In this document: positions 42,561-54,073 of the stretch, in pieces
How the letters are laid out: the number at the start of each line of letters is the position of its first letter
Numbering within the stretch: position 1 is the first letter of the stretch
From: Amborella trichopoda
Lineage: Eukaryota > Streptophyta > Magnoliopsida > Amborellales > Amborellaceae
Length of the DNA: 64,000 nucleotides
Assembly: GCF_000471905.2 (NCBI RefSeq)
Contig: NW_006499751.1
Location: 610,526 to 674,525, forward strand
Reading direction: 5' to 3'
Notes under the pieces: generated by a model
Database searches by the model: none
What the model saw: only the letters and a program-made list of their open reading frames with translations
What the model was told of the DNA's origin: nothing
Translations under genes and position numbers: made by a program

Positions 42561-44620
42561 ATCACGGTCCCGGTCTTGATTCTGGAGGGAAGTATACCAA
42601 AGCCTAAGAGCCAAGCATGACTGAGGCATGTGAATAGTGTTGAGAGAAGAACCCAAGACACTCGGGGTAAGCAAGCTTACTGATCCCCTAGTCTAGAACC
42701 CCTTTTACCCACTACAAACTACAGCAGAGCCTGAAGTGGAAGAGCCAGAATCCTACATGGTTTTTACAACCCCTACGGTCCAAAGACCATCGCGAACCGG
42801 TCTTGACCCGATCAGCATACAAAGCTCGAGCTCAGTCAGGGCATGTTGATCCCTTGCTGACTGTCCTGCCTCACCCAATCTGGCGGGTACGCGAGACCCC
42901 GACCATGTAAGAGATCAATCTCCTCGAAGAAACAGTTAGCATGATGGTCGTTGAGAAGCCCAATGACGATTAAGAAGACCATATGAATCAGTTCGAGGAT
43001 ATGATGCGTGGGATGATGGAGAAGATCGAGCTGATGGAAGGTACCCGACTCTTTGGGAACTCATCTCACCAAGAGGCCAATTCTCCGCATCCAGTAGATT
43101 CGGTCCTGAGGCAGCCACCACCTTTGTACGACCATTCCTGCTCTCACCAGGTCTCACAAGCTGACATCAATGCCATGGTCACCCACAGTTTGTGAGGCGG
43201 ATAGATCTTGGGTGTGCAAGATACAGCCCTGTATCAGAAGTGTCATCCATCTTACATTGATCAGCACTTGTTTCCTCCTGATTTCTAAAAGGGGAGACTC
43301 CCACCCTTCAATGACACGAGTTCCCCTCACCAGTATATTGCCCATTTCTATTCAACGTGTCAAAAGACAGTAGCCGATGGGAGGCTTCTTTTCTATCAGT
43401 TTGTTGAAACTCTTAACGAGCCGGCATTCATGTTGTATGCCTGACTCCCCCCGAACTCAATGCAAACTTGGGAAGAACTGGAGCACTTGTTCTACAAGCC
43501 ATTCTATGAAGTCGAAAGAGAAGTCCAGGCTAGTGAGCTTCTCACATTGACCCAGAACCCAAATGAGTCGGTTGATCAATTCATTGCAAGATAGAGAGAT
43601 CTAGCTGCGCATCAAGCCACCTCCATGGTTGAAATTGATGCAGTTCAAACATGTGTGCTCAACATGCGCTTGGAGATCTCCCTGCATGTTGAGGCTTCAA
43701 ACCCAACTTCTATATCAAAGATGATCTCCAAAGCAGCCCCCATAGAAAGCCTTTTCAAGCATCACGGTGGGCCCCAAACGCACTCAACAAACAGGGGAAA
43801 TAGTTGAAACCTCGATAATGTTCGTCCCAATTCTCGGGGCAGTCAATAGAAAGGAATGATCAGTGTCATTCTCACTGTAACATATCCCAAGAAGGCTCTC
43901 CTCAAACTCCGGATTTTTCTAAAGGGTGAATCCTGCAAATACTCAGGGGACACCTCAGGTAAGCCAATAGAAACCCCAGTTCTACAATAAGGTGCCTCCG
44001 CCTCCGAATCTTTACAAAGAGGACTATTGGGCAGAGAAGAGAAAGAAAGCCTACAACTTCGATAAGGAGTGGGTCCTGACCTTACTCCGGATGTTGATAG
44101 AGCAACAGATGATCACCTTGTCTAAGATGAAAAAGCCAGAAGATGCTGATTTTGTCACCCATAAGAATTATTACACCTATCATAGAATGTTGGGGCACCT
44201 TGTTCAGGATTGCTTCACTCTCAAAGATCACATCGAGGCTTTAATCCAGAAGGGGCAGATACAGCTCGACATCCTCAAGAAAGCATTCGGGGCTACTGAA
44301 GCATCCCACTTAGTGACAATATAAGAAGAAAACAATAATATCTTCTCGATGAACTACCACGAGACCTTCTTCAGAACCTCTGGTGCCTATATCACCAGAT
44401 ATGATGCCATGATTTAGATGGGTGCTTTGGCTTCCAAGCCATAGTCACAGAGAAAGTCCAAGGAGGATACTTCACTGGCACTATCTCAAGGGATGACGTT
44501 CAAACAGCCAGACTACCAACACAAGAGGTCACTCAGACGCAGATCTCCTGTGAGAATGCACCGCCCGAGCCTTTTGATTCTGACGAACCCTCAACTTCCC
44601 AACCATGGCAAGTCTATTGA
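42561..44620 (+). pseudogene. E3 gag (decayed)
   Basis: An MNQFEDMMRGMMEKIELMEG helix lies near 42983, then VSQADINAMVTHSL. The gag core at about 43380-43780 has FYEVEREVQ, LNMRLEISLHVEASNPTSIS and ESLFKHHGG. The first knuckle (CTYHRMLGHLVQDC) and DHIEALIQKGQIQLDILKKA follow at about 44170-44290, then a degenerate second knuckle near 44380-44430. The order is identical to E1. It is broken several times. Confidence 0.75.
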
Positions 44621-46190
44621 GGATGAAACAGAATGAAGTTCATGAGAAGGAAGCAGTCCACCAGGCAAAGCCAGCTCCCAAGCTACGCGATTCTGGTCAG
44701 CTTGTACCTGTTTGCAAAAATGGTAAAAGGAGATGAGCACCAATGGCCACCCACTCAACAAGGAAAGTCCCGACTGAGGTTGAGTTCCTCGAGCCCCTTC
44801 CTCCATTGCTAAACCTGCGGGATTTCTTCCTCAAGTCAGTCGCTTTCACTGACCAAGAACCGTAGTCCAATAAAGAAGGCATTCCTGAGCCTTCCTCTAC
44901 TCAGGTTCCCAATACGTTCGATAAGGTTGGCGACATTAAAAGCACCCCTCAATGGTCCAAGCAGGGTGAAGACCTAAAAGATTCCCTGCACACGTCCAAT
45001 TTTGGTGATGACGCTAAAAGCTACCTGAATCGGTCCAATCTGAGTGACAACCTTAAAAGCTCGCACCCATCTTCTATCCTCGACTCTTCTAACCCTTCTT
45101 CTTCTTCTGCTAACATGTCTTTTACAGGTACAACTCTCGAATGCCCAGACTATGAGGCTCTTTATAAAGAGCTAAAAAGTCATCGAAAGCAATTGAAGAA
45201 GTCGGTGGCCCACACAGCTGGGTTCCTGGCAATCGTTGAGGCCTTGACGTCTAGAGCCAACGAGAAGACTCCTCCCATTACTGGGGAGCTCATCAAGCGA
45301 CACAAGAATCCCAAGGCCAAGGGAGCCCAATGGCCTCCCGAGCCCGACTTTGAGCAACGGTTGAGAGAGTCAAGAGGGCAGAGCTTCCATTCTCATGAAG
45401 CATGCCACATGGTGCAAATCTCTGAAGCAATAACCAACACTGACCGAATCGGTGTAAGGTCAAGCAAGAGGTTACAACCGCTCATGTAGAAACCGAGGCT
45501 CTTGAAGTACCCTGGTCCGCCACTCATCCCATACCTTAACACACCTACCAATCCACCACTTCTTAGGTACCTAAAACCACCATTGGTTCCATACACCCAA
45601 CCATCTCCAAATCCTCAACCTCCATCAACCTCTATTTTACCTATGCATACTCCTATCACCCAATCTAACTCGTCCGCACTGGACTTGGCTGCACAACCTG
45701 ACCAGTCGGCACCAAATCTGGTGGCGCGACCTTTACCTACCCAATCCTCACAACCTACTATCTCACTAAGTCTATAGCAGACCCAGGAATACATAGAAAT
45801 GGTGATCATAAATACAAGAATGATGTGGTGACTATATCTATGATCGCTGAATCACATAACCCTCCCCTCACACTCTCTCAGCCCTGCTTTTCCCACCTGA
45901 CCTAGGTGCCTTAAAATTCGCTCTCTCAATCATATGCACTCCCTCCCCTTGAAGTCGATCCCTCCTCAAGCAGGCAAGCAGTAGAAGTAGCAACCATGCT
46001 CTACCTCGTTAAAGCCCAATTTGAGGTGGAGATGTCAAAAGCATGGATACCTACAAACTCGGAGGTCAGGACATTTTAAGTCAAAGAAGGACCCCTGGGA
46101 TCACCGACCGATGATGAGATGGAAGTTCAAGAAGCCTCTGAGGAATGGGAAGAAGATGGATAAGCTACGGTTGACGATCTCTAGGAAATA
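44621..46190 (+). pseudogene. E3 gag-pol linker with peptide repeats and conserved unknown segment
   Basis: FLEPLPPLLNLRDFFL is followed by peptide repeats (GDIKSTPQWSKQGEDLKDS, GDDAKSYLNRS). The best-kept piece in the family comes next (about 45115-45489, open for 124 codons): KELKSHRKQLKKS, GFLAIVEALTSRA, EPDFEQRLRESRGQSF and EACHMVQI. A Pro-rich stretch (45500-45780) and the acidic EEWEEDG/LGDENDPRP run lead into RT. No protease motif was recognised by eye. Confidence 0.55.
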
Positions 46191-47220
46191 AACTTGGGCG
46201 ATGAGAATGACCCGAGGCCAACTTTTATTTCATCTAACAAGTTACCAGATGACAAGGAGCGTTATATTGCCTTCCTACGAGCAAATCGAGATGTCTTTGC
46301 CCAGCACTATCACGAGATGCCCAGTCTCGATCCCCAAGTCACGATACATTGGCTCGACATTGACCCATCCTTCAAACCCGTAAAGCAAAAATTGAGAAGG
46401 TTTCAGCCTGATCTTGAAATGCAGATAGCTGCTAAAGTAACTAAACTCAGGGGAGAAAGTTTTATTGGGAGGTCAAATACCAGAAATGGCTGGCCAACAT
46501 TATGCCAGTTGAAAGGAAGAATAGGAAAATCAGGGTCTGCATTGATTTCTGTGATTTAAATGATGCACGTCCAAAGGATGACTTCCCATTGCCGTTCACA
46601 GAAATGCTCATCGATTCCACAGCCCATTGCCAAATCTTCTCCTTCATGGATGGATATTTAGAGTACAATCAGATAAGGATGGCACCAGAGGATGAAGAGG
46701 CCACTGCCTTCCTGACTCCCAAAGGGGTCTTCTGTTATAGGATGATGCCATTTGGATTGAAGAATGAAGGTGCTACGTATCAGCGAGCAATGACCACCAT
46801 TTTCAAAGATATGTTGCACAAGGAGGTGGAGTGTTACGTAGATGATTTGGTAGTGAAATCCGAAAAGAAGGATGTTCACATGCATGACCTTGACCAGGTG
46901 TTCGAGCAGCTCTGTCGTCATCAGCTCAAGATGAGCCCCTTGAAATGTGCCTTTGATGTACGTTCGGAAAAATTCTTAGGGTTCATTTTCAAGTATCGAT
47001 TATTAAAGATCGAGCCTGTCCCTATCAAGGCAATTCAAGGAATGCCACCACCAACGACACTCCGAGAACTCTAGAGTCTTCGGGGCCAGCTAGCTTATAT
47101 TCGAAGATTCATTTCCAATCTCTCAGGTTGTTGTAAGCCTTTTACACACCTATTGAAAAAAGACTCTCCTTTCATATGGAATGAGGCATGTCAGGCAGCC
47201 TTGGATGTTATCAAATAGTA
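46191..47220 (+). pseudogene. E3 reverse transcriptase (decayed)
   Basis: RPTFISSNKLPDDKERYIAF and NRDVFAQHYHEMPSLDPQVT form the entry. The palm is well kept over about 190 codons (46502-47074): KIRVCIDFCDLNDARPKDDF, SFMDGYLEYNQIRMAPEDEE, YRMMPFGLKNEGATYQRAMT and the catalytic YVDD near 46840, then HQLKMSPLKCAFDVRSEKFL. It is the best-preserved RT in the window. Confidence 0.85.
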
Positions 47221-48140
47221 TCTATTATGCCCCCCGGTACTCTCCAAGCCAGTGTTAAGAAGGCCCCTCATTCTGTACGTGACTGCCCTGGACGAGTCGC
47301 TTAGTACGCTCTTAGCACAAAACAAAGAGGGAGGGAAAGAAATCACTCTGTACTACCTCAGCCGCAGGATGCAAGGGGCAGAAAAGAATTACCCACCAAT
47401 CGAGAAGATGTGCATGGCTTTGATTTTCACGATCCAAAAGCTTTGCCATTATCTGCTCGGTCATGAGGTACAACTTATCTCAAGAGCTGACCCCATCAAG
47501 TTCCTCATGATGCGCCCTTGTCTGTCAGGGAGCTTGGCTAAATGGTCGCTATTACTAATGGATATCACATCACGTATGTGCCGTAAAAGTCTGTCAAGGG
47601 GCCAAGCCCTGGCTAATTTCCTGACAGCACACACCTTGCCGACATAATCTCCCCTGTCGAGCAACCTCCCCAATGAGGAAGTGTTTTGCGCTGAGCCAGT
47701 TTATGATTTGAAGATGTACTTTGACGGGGCCTTTCAGTCTGAATGAGGTGGTGCCGGCACGGTGTTTTTTATCCCTCAAGATGGCGTCATTCCCATGTCC
47801 TTCTCCCTCGCAAAGGCTAGCTCACACAATGAGGCTGAATATCAAGCCCTCATAATAGGGCTTGAAGTTTCCCTAGACCTGAAACTTGAACTATTAGCCA
47901 TTTTCGATGATTCCGAGCTGGTAATACGGCAGCTCAAAGGGATCTACGATGTGAGAAAAGAAAACCTCAAGTCTCATCGTGAAACCGCTAAGACCTTGAT
48001 GGTGAACCTCGATGACCTTTCCTTAGGGCACATCCCTAGAAGGTTGAATTCCCAGGCTGATGCCCTCACTCAGTTCCACTATTCAAGTCTCCTCGAAGGA
48101 ATCCATACCTATATGGGTAGTAGAGTGGAGGCACATTGAG
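47221..48140 (+). pseudogene. E3 RNase H and second RNase H (decayed)
   Basis: PLILYVTALDESLSTLLAQN, YYLSRRMQGAEKNYPPIEKM and HYLLGHEVQLISRADPIKFL belong to the Gypsy RNase H. From about 47700 the second RNase H reads YFDGAF, SHNEAEYQALIIGLEVSLDL, DDSELVIRQLKGIYDVRKE and HIPRRLNSQADAL. The second domain is open for about 125 codons. Confidence 0.85.
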
Positions 48141-49560
48141 CTGGTTAAAGAGTTAGATGGGAATGATGAAAGGATTATTTTCCCATAATGCCCTCCTTAC
48201 CCATTTGAGGCACTCCTCGCCGCCAAGGATGCTCTCGAAGCTGAAAAAAAAGCGAAGCAGGTCCAAGGCGTTAAGTTCGAGAAACAAGAAGGGGAGATCT
48301 TTGATCCAATATGCTTCGAGATCGAGCAGGTTGAGGATTAGAGGGAACCCATAATCAACTTCATTAAACACGATCGACTACCGGATGATCGCATTGAGTG
48401 CAACAATGTACGAAGAATGTCCACCTAATACACTCTTCATGACGGGATGCTCTCTTTCGACAATCCTTCGACAACATCCTCCACTGATGCGTTGACACAA
48501 AAGGGGCGAAACAAGACTGGAAGAAGTGGATGCCGGGATCTGCGGCCTTCATTAGTCTGGACCTCAGCTCTGTGAACGGATACGTAGGTTGGGGTATTGC
48601 GAGCCATCGATGGTCGCAGATTCATTGACCTATGTGAAGAGGTGCCAAGAGTGTTAGATACATTCGAACCCTATTCACCAGCCACCAGAGCCTCTGCATC
48701 CTACAGTGATGTCATGGCCCTTCTCATAATGGGGTATGGATATTGTCGGACCCATCCTCAGCATTGGGCCATACCTTCATCTTAGCTGCTACGGATTACT
48801 CCTCCAAATGGGCTGAAGCGATCCCTCTCTGACATGTCCCCGAGGAATCAGTGGCCAACTTCGTGTGACATCATGTCATTTACCGATTCGGTGTTCCTGA
48901 CCGGATCATATCAGATAATGGCCCGTAGTTCCGAAGCCAACACATCCACCACTTGGTTAACTAATTTGGCTGTGAGTGGAAGTACTCTACTATGTACCAC
49001 CCTCAGGCAAATGGTTCCCTTTGCAGTGTTATGAGGAAATCGGTATCGAAGACGAGGAAAGATTGGCATGAGAAGCTTCCCAAGGCCTTGTGGGATTATC
49101 ATACCACCACCCGAGAGTGCCACCGAGTCTACTCCTTATTCACTAGTTTATGGGAGTGAAGCGGTATTGCCACTTGAGATCCAACTTCCTTCTTTGCGTC
49201 GTCATACATCAAGACATGACTAAAGATGAATAGGTTAAGCTTCCCTACCAAGAATTAGATGCACTTAACAAGAAGGGTTTTGAATCTCAACAGAACCTAG
49301 AACTCCATCGGGGGAGGAGGAAAAGGGCTTTTGACTAGTCAGTCAAAGTCCGCTCATTCACTCATGGTGACTTAGTCCTAGCGATAAAACGGCCAATCGT
49401 TATGCATAGGCGGCACAAGGGAAAGTTTGAACCAAAATGGGAAAGCCCTTTCGTAATCAAGAAGGTTTCTCCAAATGGAGGATACATATTGGCCCATTCT
49501 GATGGAGAAGAGGCAATGCCTCCTATCAACAGACGTTACCTGAAAAGGTACTACCCATGA
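48141..49560 (+). pseudogene. E3 integrase (decayed)
   Basis: RHSSPPRMLSKLKKK and later fragments cover the approach and zinc region. The core (GYGYCRTHPQHW-type remnants near 48730, Tyr-His-Pro-Gln-Ala region near 49000) and the C-terminal block remain. Near 49380-49560 the end reads KRPIVMHRRHKGKFEPKWES then GGYILAHSDGEEAMPPINRR. This is the most broken integrase of the three E1-family copies. Confidence 0.7.
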
Positions 49561-49763
49561 ATTACGATCTCGAAGATACGACCTTAAAACGCGTCCTCAC
49601 ATCCTTGTACCAAGACGTTAAAACTACGTGACCTATCTGGCAATTGAGTGCCATTTTGAAGGGCATTGTTCCCACTTGGTCTGGGTTTATTTGTCTTGGA
49701 TAGGCAAGAAAAGAGCCTTTTGTCGGCGCCCATCTGCTTCGTACACCACTTATTCTTTAGCGG
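49561..49763. other. E3/E4 tail-to-tail junction zone
   Basis: Within about 60 bases after the E3 integrase end, the sequence stops resembling a sense-strand E3 tail. From about 50030 upward it is clearly the E4 3' region in reverse. The exact breakpoint cannot be fixed by eye. No LTR, polypurine tract or target duplication was found for either element here. Confidence 0.6.
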
Positions 49764-49954
49764 GTAGGGTACCTCAGTTTATCGAGGTGACCAGCTTTGG
49801 GTATAACTCCTACCCACTGCTAACAGGACATTACATAACAGGTCCAAAGTCATGGTTGGTTCCTTGGCAAGTAGGGTACCTCATTTTTTTGAGGTGACCA
49901 GCTTTGGGTATAACCCCTACCCACTGCTAGCAGGTCCAAAGTCATGGCTGACTT
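49764..49954. repeat. Two-copy tandem repeat, 108-bp period
   Basis: GTAGGGTACCTCA, GAGGTGACCAGCTTTGGGTA and CCTACCCACTGCTA.CAGG occur at 49764 and again at 49872. Each copy contains a small stem ACCTCA/TGAGGT. It lies in the distal part of the E4 3' region, close to the junction. Confidence 0.75.
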
Positions 49955-50769
49955 AGCCTTCTTGGGGCGTCTTTCAGTTTGTCAGAATGATTTTCTTGAT
50001 GGTTTGCTGAAGAGCCTTTGGTTGGCGTTGTTTGCTGCTACACCAGGTTTGCTTTTGATAGTCAAGATACCTCTGTGGGCCTCGTCTGCCGGGTCCAGTC
50101 GGGAGCACTTTTGTTAGCCGGTCTCGAAAGTCTGGGCCAGTCGGCTAAAGGGAATTGTGATGAGGCAGACTGAAGTCTCTGGCAGGTTCACCCTGGCATT
50201 GTCAATTTCTTGTCTTCGTACTAGTCTCTAGAATTTTAAAGTGTGTTTGTGACCTCGTGGGAATAGTGTTCTTCCTCATGAGACTTGTCTTACCATCTGG
50301 GCAAGTATTCTCTCTTTCGAGTCTTTTTTTGCAACTGGACTTAGACTTTCGGGATCTTTTCTTTGAAGCTTGTATTTTTTGGGTCTTGGTATGGTGACAT
50401 TAATGATTTTTCTTTTTTTGAGTGTGGGCTGAGGCCACCTATTGAGGCGAGTTATGTGTCAACCTGCTTATTGGACCAAGCGTCCTTTGTGGATTTTCAC
50501 TTAAACTTGGGAAGCGGCACTGTAAAGACGATTTTCACCAACTTCCTTTTATTTGGGGCTCTTTTACCCATGACCTTTCGGCCATGTCCAGCCTTATTCT
50601 TCCATTTTTACTCACGATGCCCTTTCGGGTTTCACCGTGCCCAGGTTTTTTCATTTTCGAAACTTTTTTACTCATGGTTTCATGACCTTGCCCGTCTGTC
50701 ATTTTTACTCATGGCATTCCCTTGACCAGGTATACACTATGCTCGTTATAATTACTAATTTTGTGTCAA

Positions 50770-51710
50770 GGCGTGTTTAAGGTCATGCCTTCGTGACTTG
50801 TGAAAAGCTGTTTAACGTCATGCGGTCAGGACGTGCACTACCGTTTAAGGTCATACAGCTGGACCGTGGTAGAGATGGAGTGAGTATGGTAGTGGTTTTA
50901 GCTCACTTTTGGGGAAAGGGCACGAGGCTACCTATGAAAGATGGAAAATGTATGAAAGGTGGGTGACAAATGGTGACCCACTAGCTTACGTCGAGTATAG
51001 GTGGTGGGATGGTTCGCCATTTTGTGAGCACGGGTGAGACTCACTGGGGAATGGTGGAGGATGGTGAAATGAATGGACTCACTGGGGAGGTAGTGAAAGT
51101 GGTGCACTCACACGAATTGGTCAGTTAGGGAAGATGTGCATGAAGATGCACGTAAAAGGTGTGTGTGCATATGTGGGGGCGAGTTTATGGTCATACCTCA
51201 GGCACCTGTGCAAAGCAGTTTATCATCATGCGGCCAGGACGTGTAATATGGTTTAGGGTCATATAGTTTGGATCATGGTTATGCAGTTTAAAGTCATGCA
51301 ACTAAGACCATGCAGTTTAAGGTCATGCAACTAGACTTCCGCTATAGTTTATAGTCGTATAGTTTGGACCATGGTGCTGAGCCTTTTAATGTCATGCAGC
51401 CAGGATGTGTACTATGGTTTAAAGTAATACAGTTTCGACCATGGTTATATAGTTTAGAGTCATGCAACTAGGACCATGCAGTTTAAGGTCGTGCAACTAG
51501 ACCTTCGCTACAGTTTATGGTCCTATAGTTTGGACCGTGGTGCTGAGCCTTTTAATGTGCAGTCAAGACGTGTATTGTGGTTTAAAGTCATATAGTTTGG
51601 ACTGTGGTTATACAGTTTAATGTCATGCAACTAGGACCATGTAGTTTAAAGTCATGCAACTAAACCTCCACTACAATTTATGGTCATATAGTTTGGACCG
51701 TAGTGTGGGT
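50770..51710. repeat. 35-bp-type minisatellite in E4 3' region
   Basis: Units read ATGCAGTTTAAGGTCATGCA then ACTAGGACC, or ATAGTTTGGACCATGGT. This is the reverse complement of the E1 array (24540-25795). The array is interrupted at about 50870-51190 by GTGGTGGG-type sequence, much as the E1 array is interrupted, and spacing is irregular. Confidence 0.75.
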
Positions 51711-52214
51711 CAACATGTAGGTAAAGCTCCTTGAGGAATAGGTCTGTAGATAACAATTCGAATCCCTAGGGATAAAATGGTTAATGTCATACATCAGCAG
51801 AGAGCTTTTTAGATGGAGATGGTGGCTCTACAAGGAGTGGCAAACTTTACTGGGGGTTAAGAGGGCAAGTGTGACTCCCTGAGGATAAAATGATTAAAGC
51901 TAGCAAGTGGTTCTAGTGGGAAGTTCGAATTCATTGGGGAAAAGGGAACAAATGTGGGTCCTTTACATCCTTGAGGACAGAAAAACTAAGTGTGAGGCAA
52001 ACCACTGGGGATTGCAGCAGTAAAAATGACCTTAACTCCACTGAAGAAAAAAAGTTTGCAGTACGAGTATGACTCTCCTAATGGGCATGAGAAGTCATGG
52101 TGAAGCTTGAACCACCTGGGTACAAATTTGCCAGGGATAATAAGTCATAGTCAAGGTGCAACTTTATTGGGGATAACAGTAGTAGAACACACACGGCTTT
52201 GATCTGGGGTGTGC

Positions 52215-52560
52215 GTCAATAGACTGTTTTAAAACGTAGCCAACAGCAGGCGCAGGGACCATCACCTCTTGAATAATCAACAGGTGCTAAGCCGTTTTGA
52301 AAATGTAGCCGGCGTTGAGAACAACCAACATTGTTTCTTTGACCACTCAGCTAATGCTACAGTTGTTAAAAACACAACCGTTGCTGAGGACAGCCCGTGC
52401 TATTTCTTGAACACAGCCAGTGCTGGGTCGTTGAGCACACAGTCGGCGCTGAAGTTATTGACACAGTCGGCGCTGAAGTTACTAACACAGCTAATGCTAA
52501 AGTCACCAACAACACTACCGACGCTGAGTCTTTAAGATAACATAGTCGGCGTTGGATGTG
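52215..52560. repeat. ACAGTCGGCGCTGA repeat block 1
   Basis: About ten diverged units of 27-33 bp have the core ACACAGTCGGCGCTGAAGTT (variants CAGCTAATGCTAA, GTAGCCGGCGTTGAG). A second block of the same type lies at about 53340-53560, on the other side of the antisense promoter and leader. Confidence 0.7.
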
Positions 52561-52720
52561 AGCTAGTATTTGGGCTCCAACCCGGTCCTGGCTTATGTTG
52601 GGATTTTACATGGTGGTAGTAAAATTGTCTCGGGCCTCAGGTCTGAGCCCGACCCAGTCCGGCCCGTTTGTCGTTTGGCTTTCCTTAGACACATGAGGGA
52701 CATTTGAGGGAAGGATTGGC

Positions 52721-52728
52721 TATATAAG
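52721..52728 (+). promoter_or_regulatory. Antisense TATA box in E4 3' region
   Basis: GGCTATATAAGGGGGTAAAC, then CCTCATTTCACC, faces rightward, antisense to E4. The sequence 100 bases on is a G-rich leader with GGTGAGAAGAGGG and GGAGGTTCCGGT words. The counterpart in E1 is at 24016-24022. Confidence 0.5.
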
Positions 52729-53339
52729 GGGGTAAACCCTCATTTCACCACTTCTCACAGAAGGTAAAAAATACTTAAGCAAAATACATTTTACGGTGAG
52801 AAGAGGGTTCCCGGTGGAAGCTCCGACAAATAGTGGGTGTTCCGACAAGGGTTAGCAGAAGGTTTGCTAGCAAGCAGGGGAGGTTCCGGTCGAATAAGGA
52901 GATGCCCGCAGAGAAATAAGGGAGGCTCAGTTGAAGTTGCAGGAGCTTCACGGTCGGCACAGGGGGTTTTTCAAGGAAACTCCAGTTGTGCTTTTTAAGG
53001 CTCTAGCAAAGGAAGAAAGAGAAGGAAGTTGCAACAGTAGCCTGCATAAGCATTTTCGCTAGTTTTAGCAGTTTTCCAGTAGGTGTGCATGGTTTCCTAG
53101 TGTTTTGGGAAGAGTTGTAGACGATTTCTGACAACAAAAGGGGAGTTCCGGTGAGAAACCGAAGAGTCAGGGAAACAGACCGTCGTTGAAGCTTAACAGT
53201 TGCAGGGAAGGCGAACGATTTGCCTTGGAAATCATGAAATCCTCGTGGAGGCAAAACATCTTAAGCCCTGAAGAGGAGGGGGTCTCGGGAATTGAGGAGA
53301 CATGTAGAAACAAAAAGTCACTGAGAGGTGAACAGTCGC

Positions 53340-53560
53340 AACGACGAACACAGCCGACGCTGACTTAGAATACGGAGCCCATGCCGGGCCTCAGTATCAT
53401 AGCCAGCGCTAGAGTTTAAGACACACAGCCAACGCTACCCTTTTCGAGAGCACAACCGATGCTGGTCATCAAGAAAACCAACCGGCGTGGGGAGTTATCA
53501 ATGCAGCTGGAGCTAGGCTTTAGAAGACACAGTCGGTGCTAGCATCAGACAGTGCTCATC
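53340..53560. repeat. ACAGTCGGCGCTGA repeat block 2
   Basis: About seven units such as ACACAGCCGACGCTGAC, ATAGCCAGCGCTAGAG, ACACAGCCAACGCTACC and CACAGTCGGTGCTAGC. It is the same family as 52215-52560. Confidence 0.65.
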
Positions 53561-54073
53561 AACGCATGGTCTACGTCATGATGCACCTGGTGTATCCGCA
53601 TGCAACAATGAGTCGTGTGTGGTACACGTCAGATGAATTAAAGCTGACTCGAAAATGGCTGGCTTCTTCTTTTGGCATGTAACCATCCTCTTTGCTGGCA
53701 CTCATTAGATGAATTGACGCTAACTCTCCAAGAGGTTTTGCTTCTTCTTCATGATTGGGGTGCTTCTTTAGTGGGTTTGCTTCTTCTAGGAGAGCAATTC
53801 TTTCATGGGTTTGCTTCTTCTTTATGAGGAAAGCATTTCTTTTGGCTTATAACCGTCTTCTTATCCTCATATGCAAGAGCAACACTTTTGATGTCAACTG
53901 TTCTCTTTTCCTCAGATACAAGAGACTTGTAACCTCCCAAATAATGGGTTTTTTTGCTTACAACTTGTAACTCCTTTTTAATGCAATAAAAATAGTTTAA
54001 ACTTTGTTTGGACTGTCTTGCTTGCTTTGCATTGAGTCTCTTTTCTTAAATATGCATCATGAATAGTATTTCT

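Larger units (their letters stand above)
37617..49600 (+). mobile_element. E3: Tat/Ogre-like Ty3-Gypsy element (E1 family), no 3' LTR found
   Basis: The order is 3.7-kb 5' LTR, primer site, leader, gag, linker, RT, RNase H, second RNase H and integrase. The sequence then runs at once into E4 in opposite orientation. The protein pieces match E1 and E4 block by block, so the three are one family with diverged LTR subtypes. Coding regions carry roughly ten to fifteen breaks. With no second LTR it cannot be dated by LTR comparison. It is younger than the Copia element it interrupts. The right end is approximate. Confidence 0.8.
49955..54073 (-). other. E4 3' non-coding region
   Basis: This is homologous in order to the E1 3' region. 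TTTTTATTGCATTAAAAAGG (reverse of about 53980) matches E1 near 22770, the 35-bp array matches 24540-25795, about 50520-50700 matches 26300-26620, and about 50030-50100 matches 27175-27250. It contains an antisense TATA element and two blocks of ACAGTCGGCGCTGA-type repeats. A plus-strand frame at 50363-50725 mirrors one in E1 but is antisense and probably not a gene. Confidence 0.65.

Noticed and set aside
50363-50725. 120-codon plus-strand frame in the E4 3' region with a mirrored frame in E1 (26281-26622 minus)
   Set aside because: Similarity follows from DNA homology of the two 3' regions. It is Phe-rich with no domain. It was kept in mind as a possible antisense ORF but the support is too weak.
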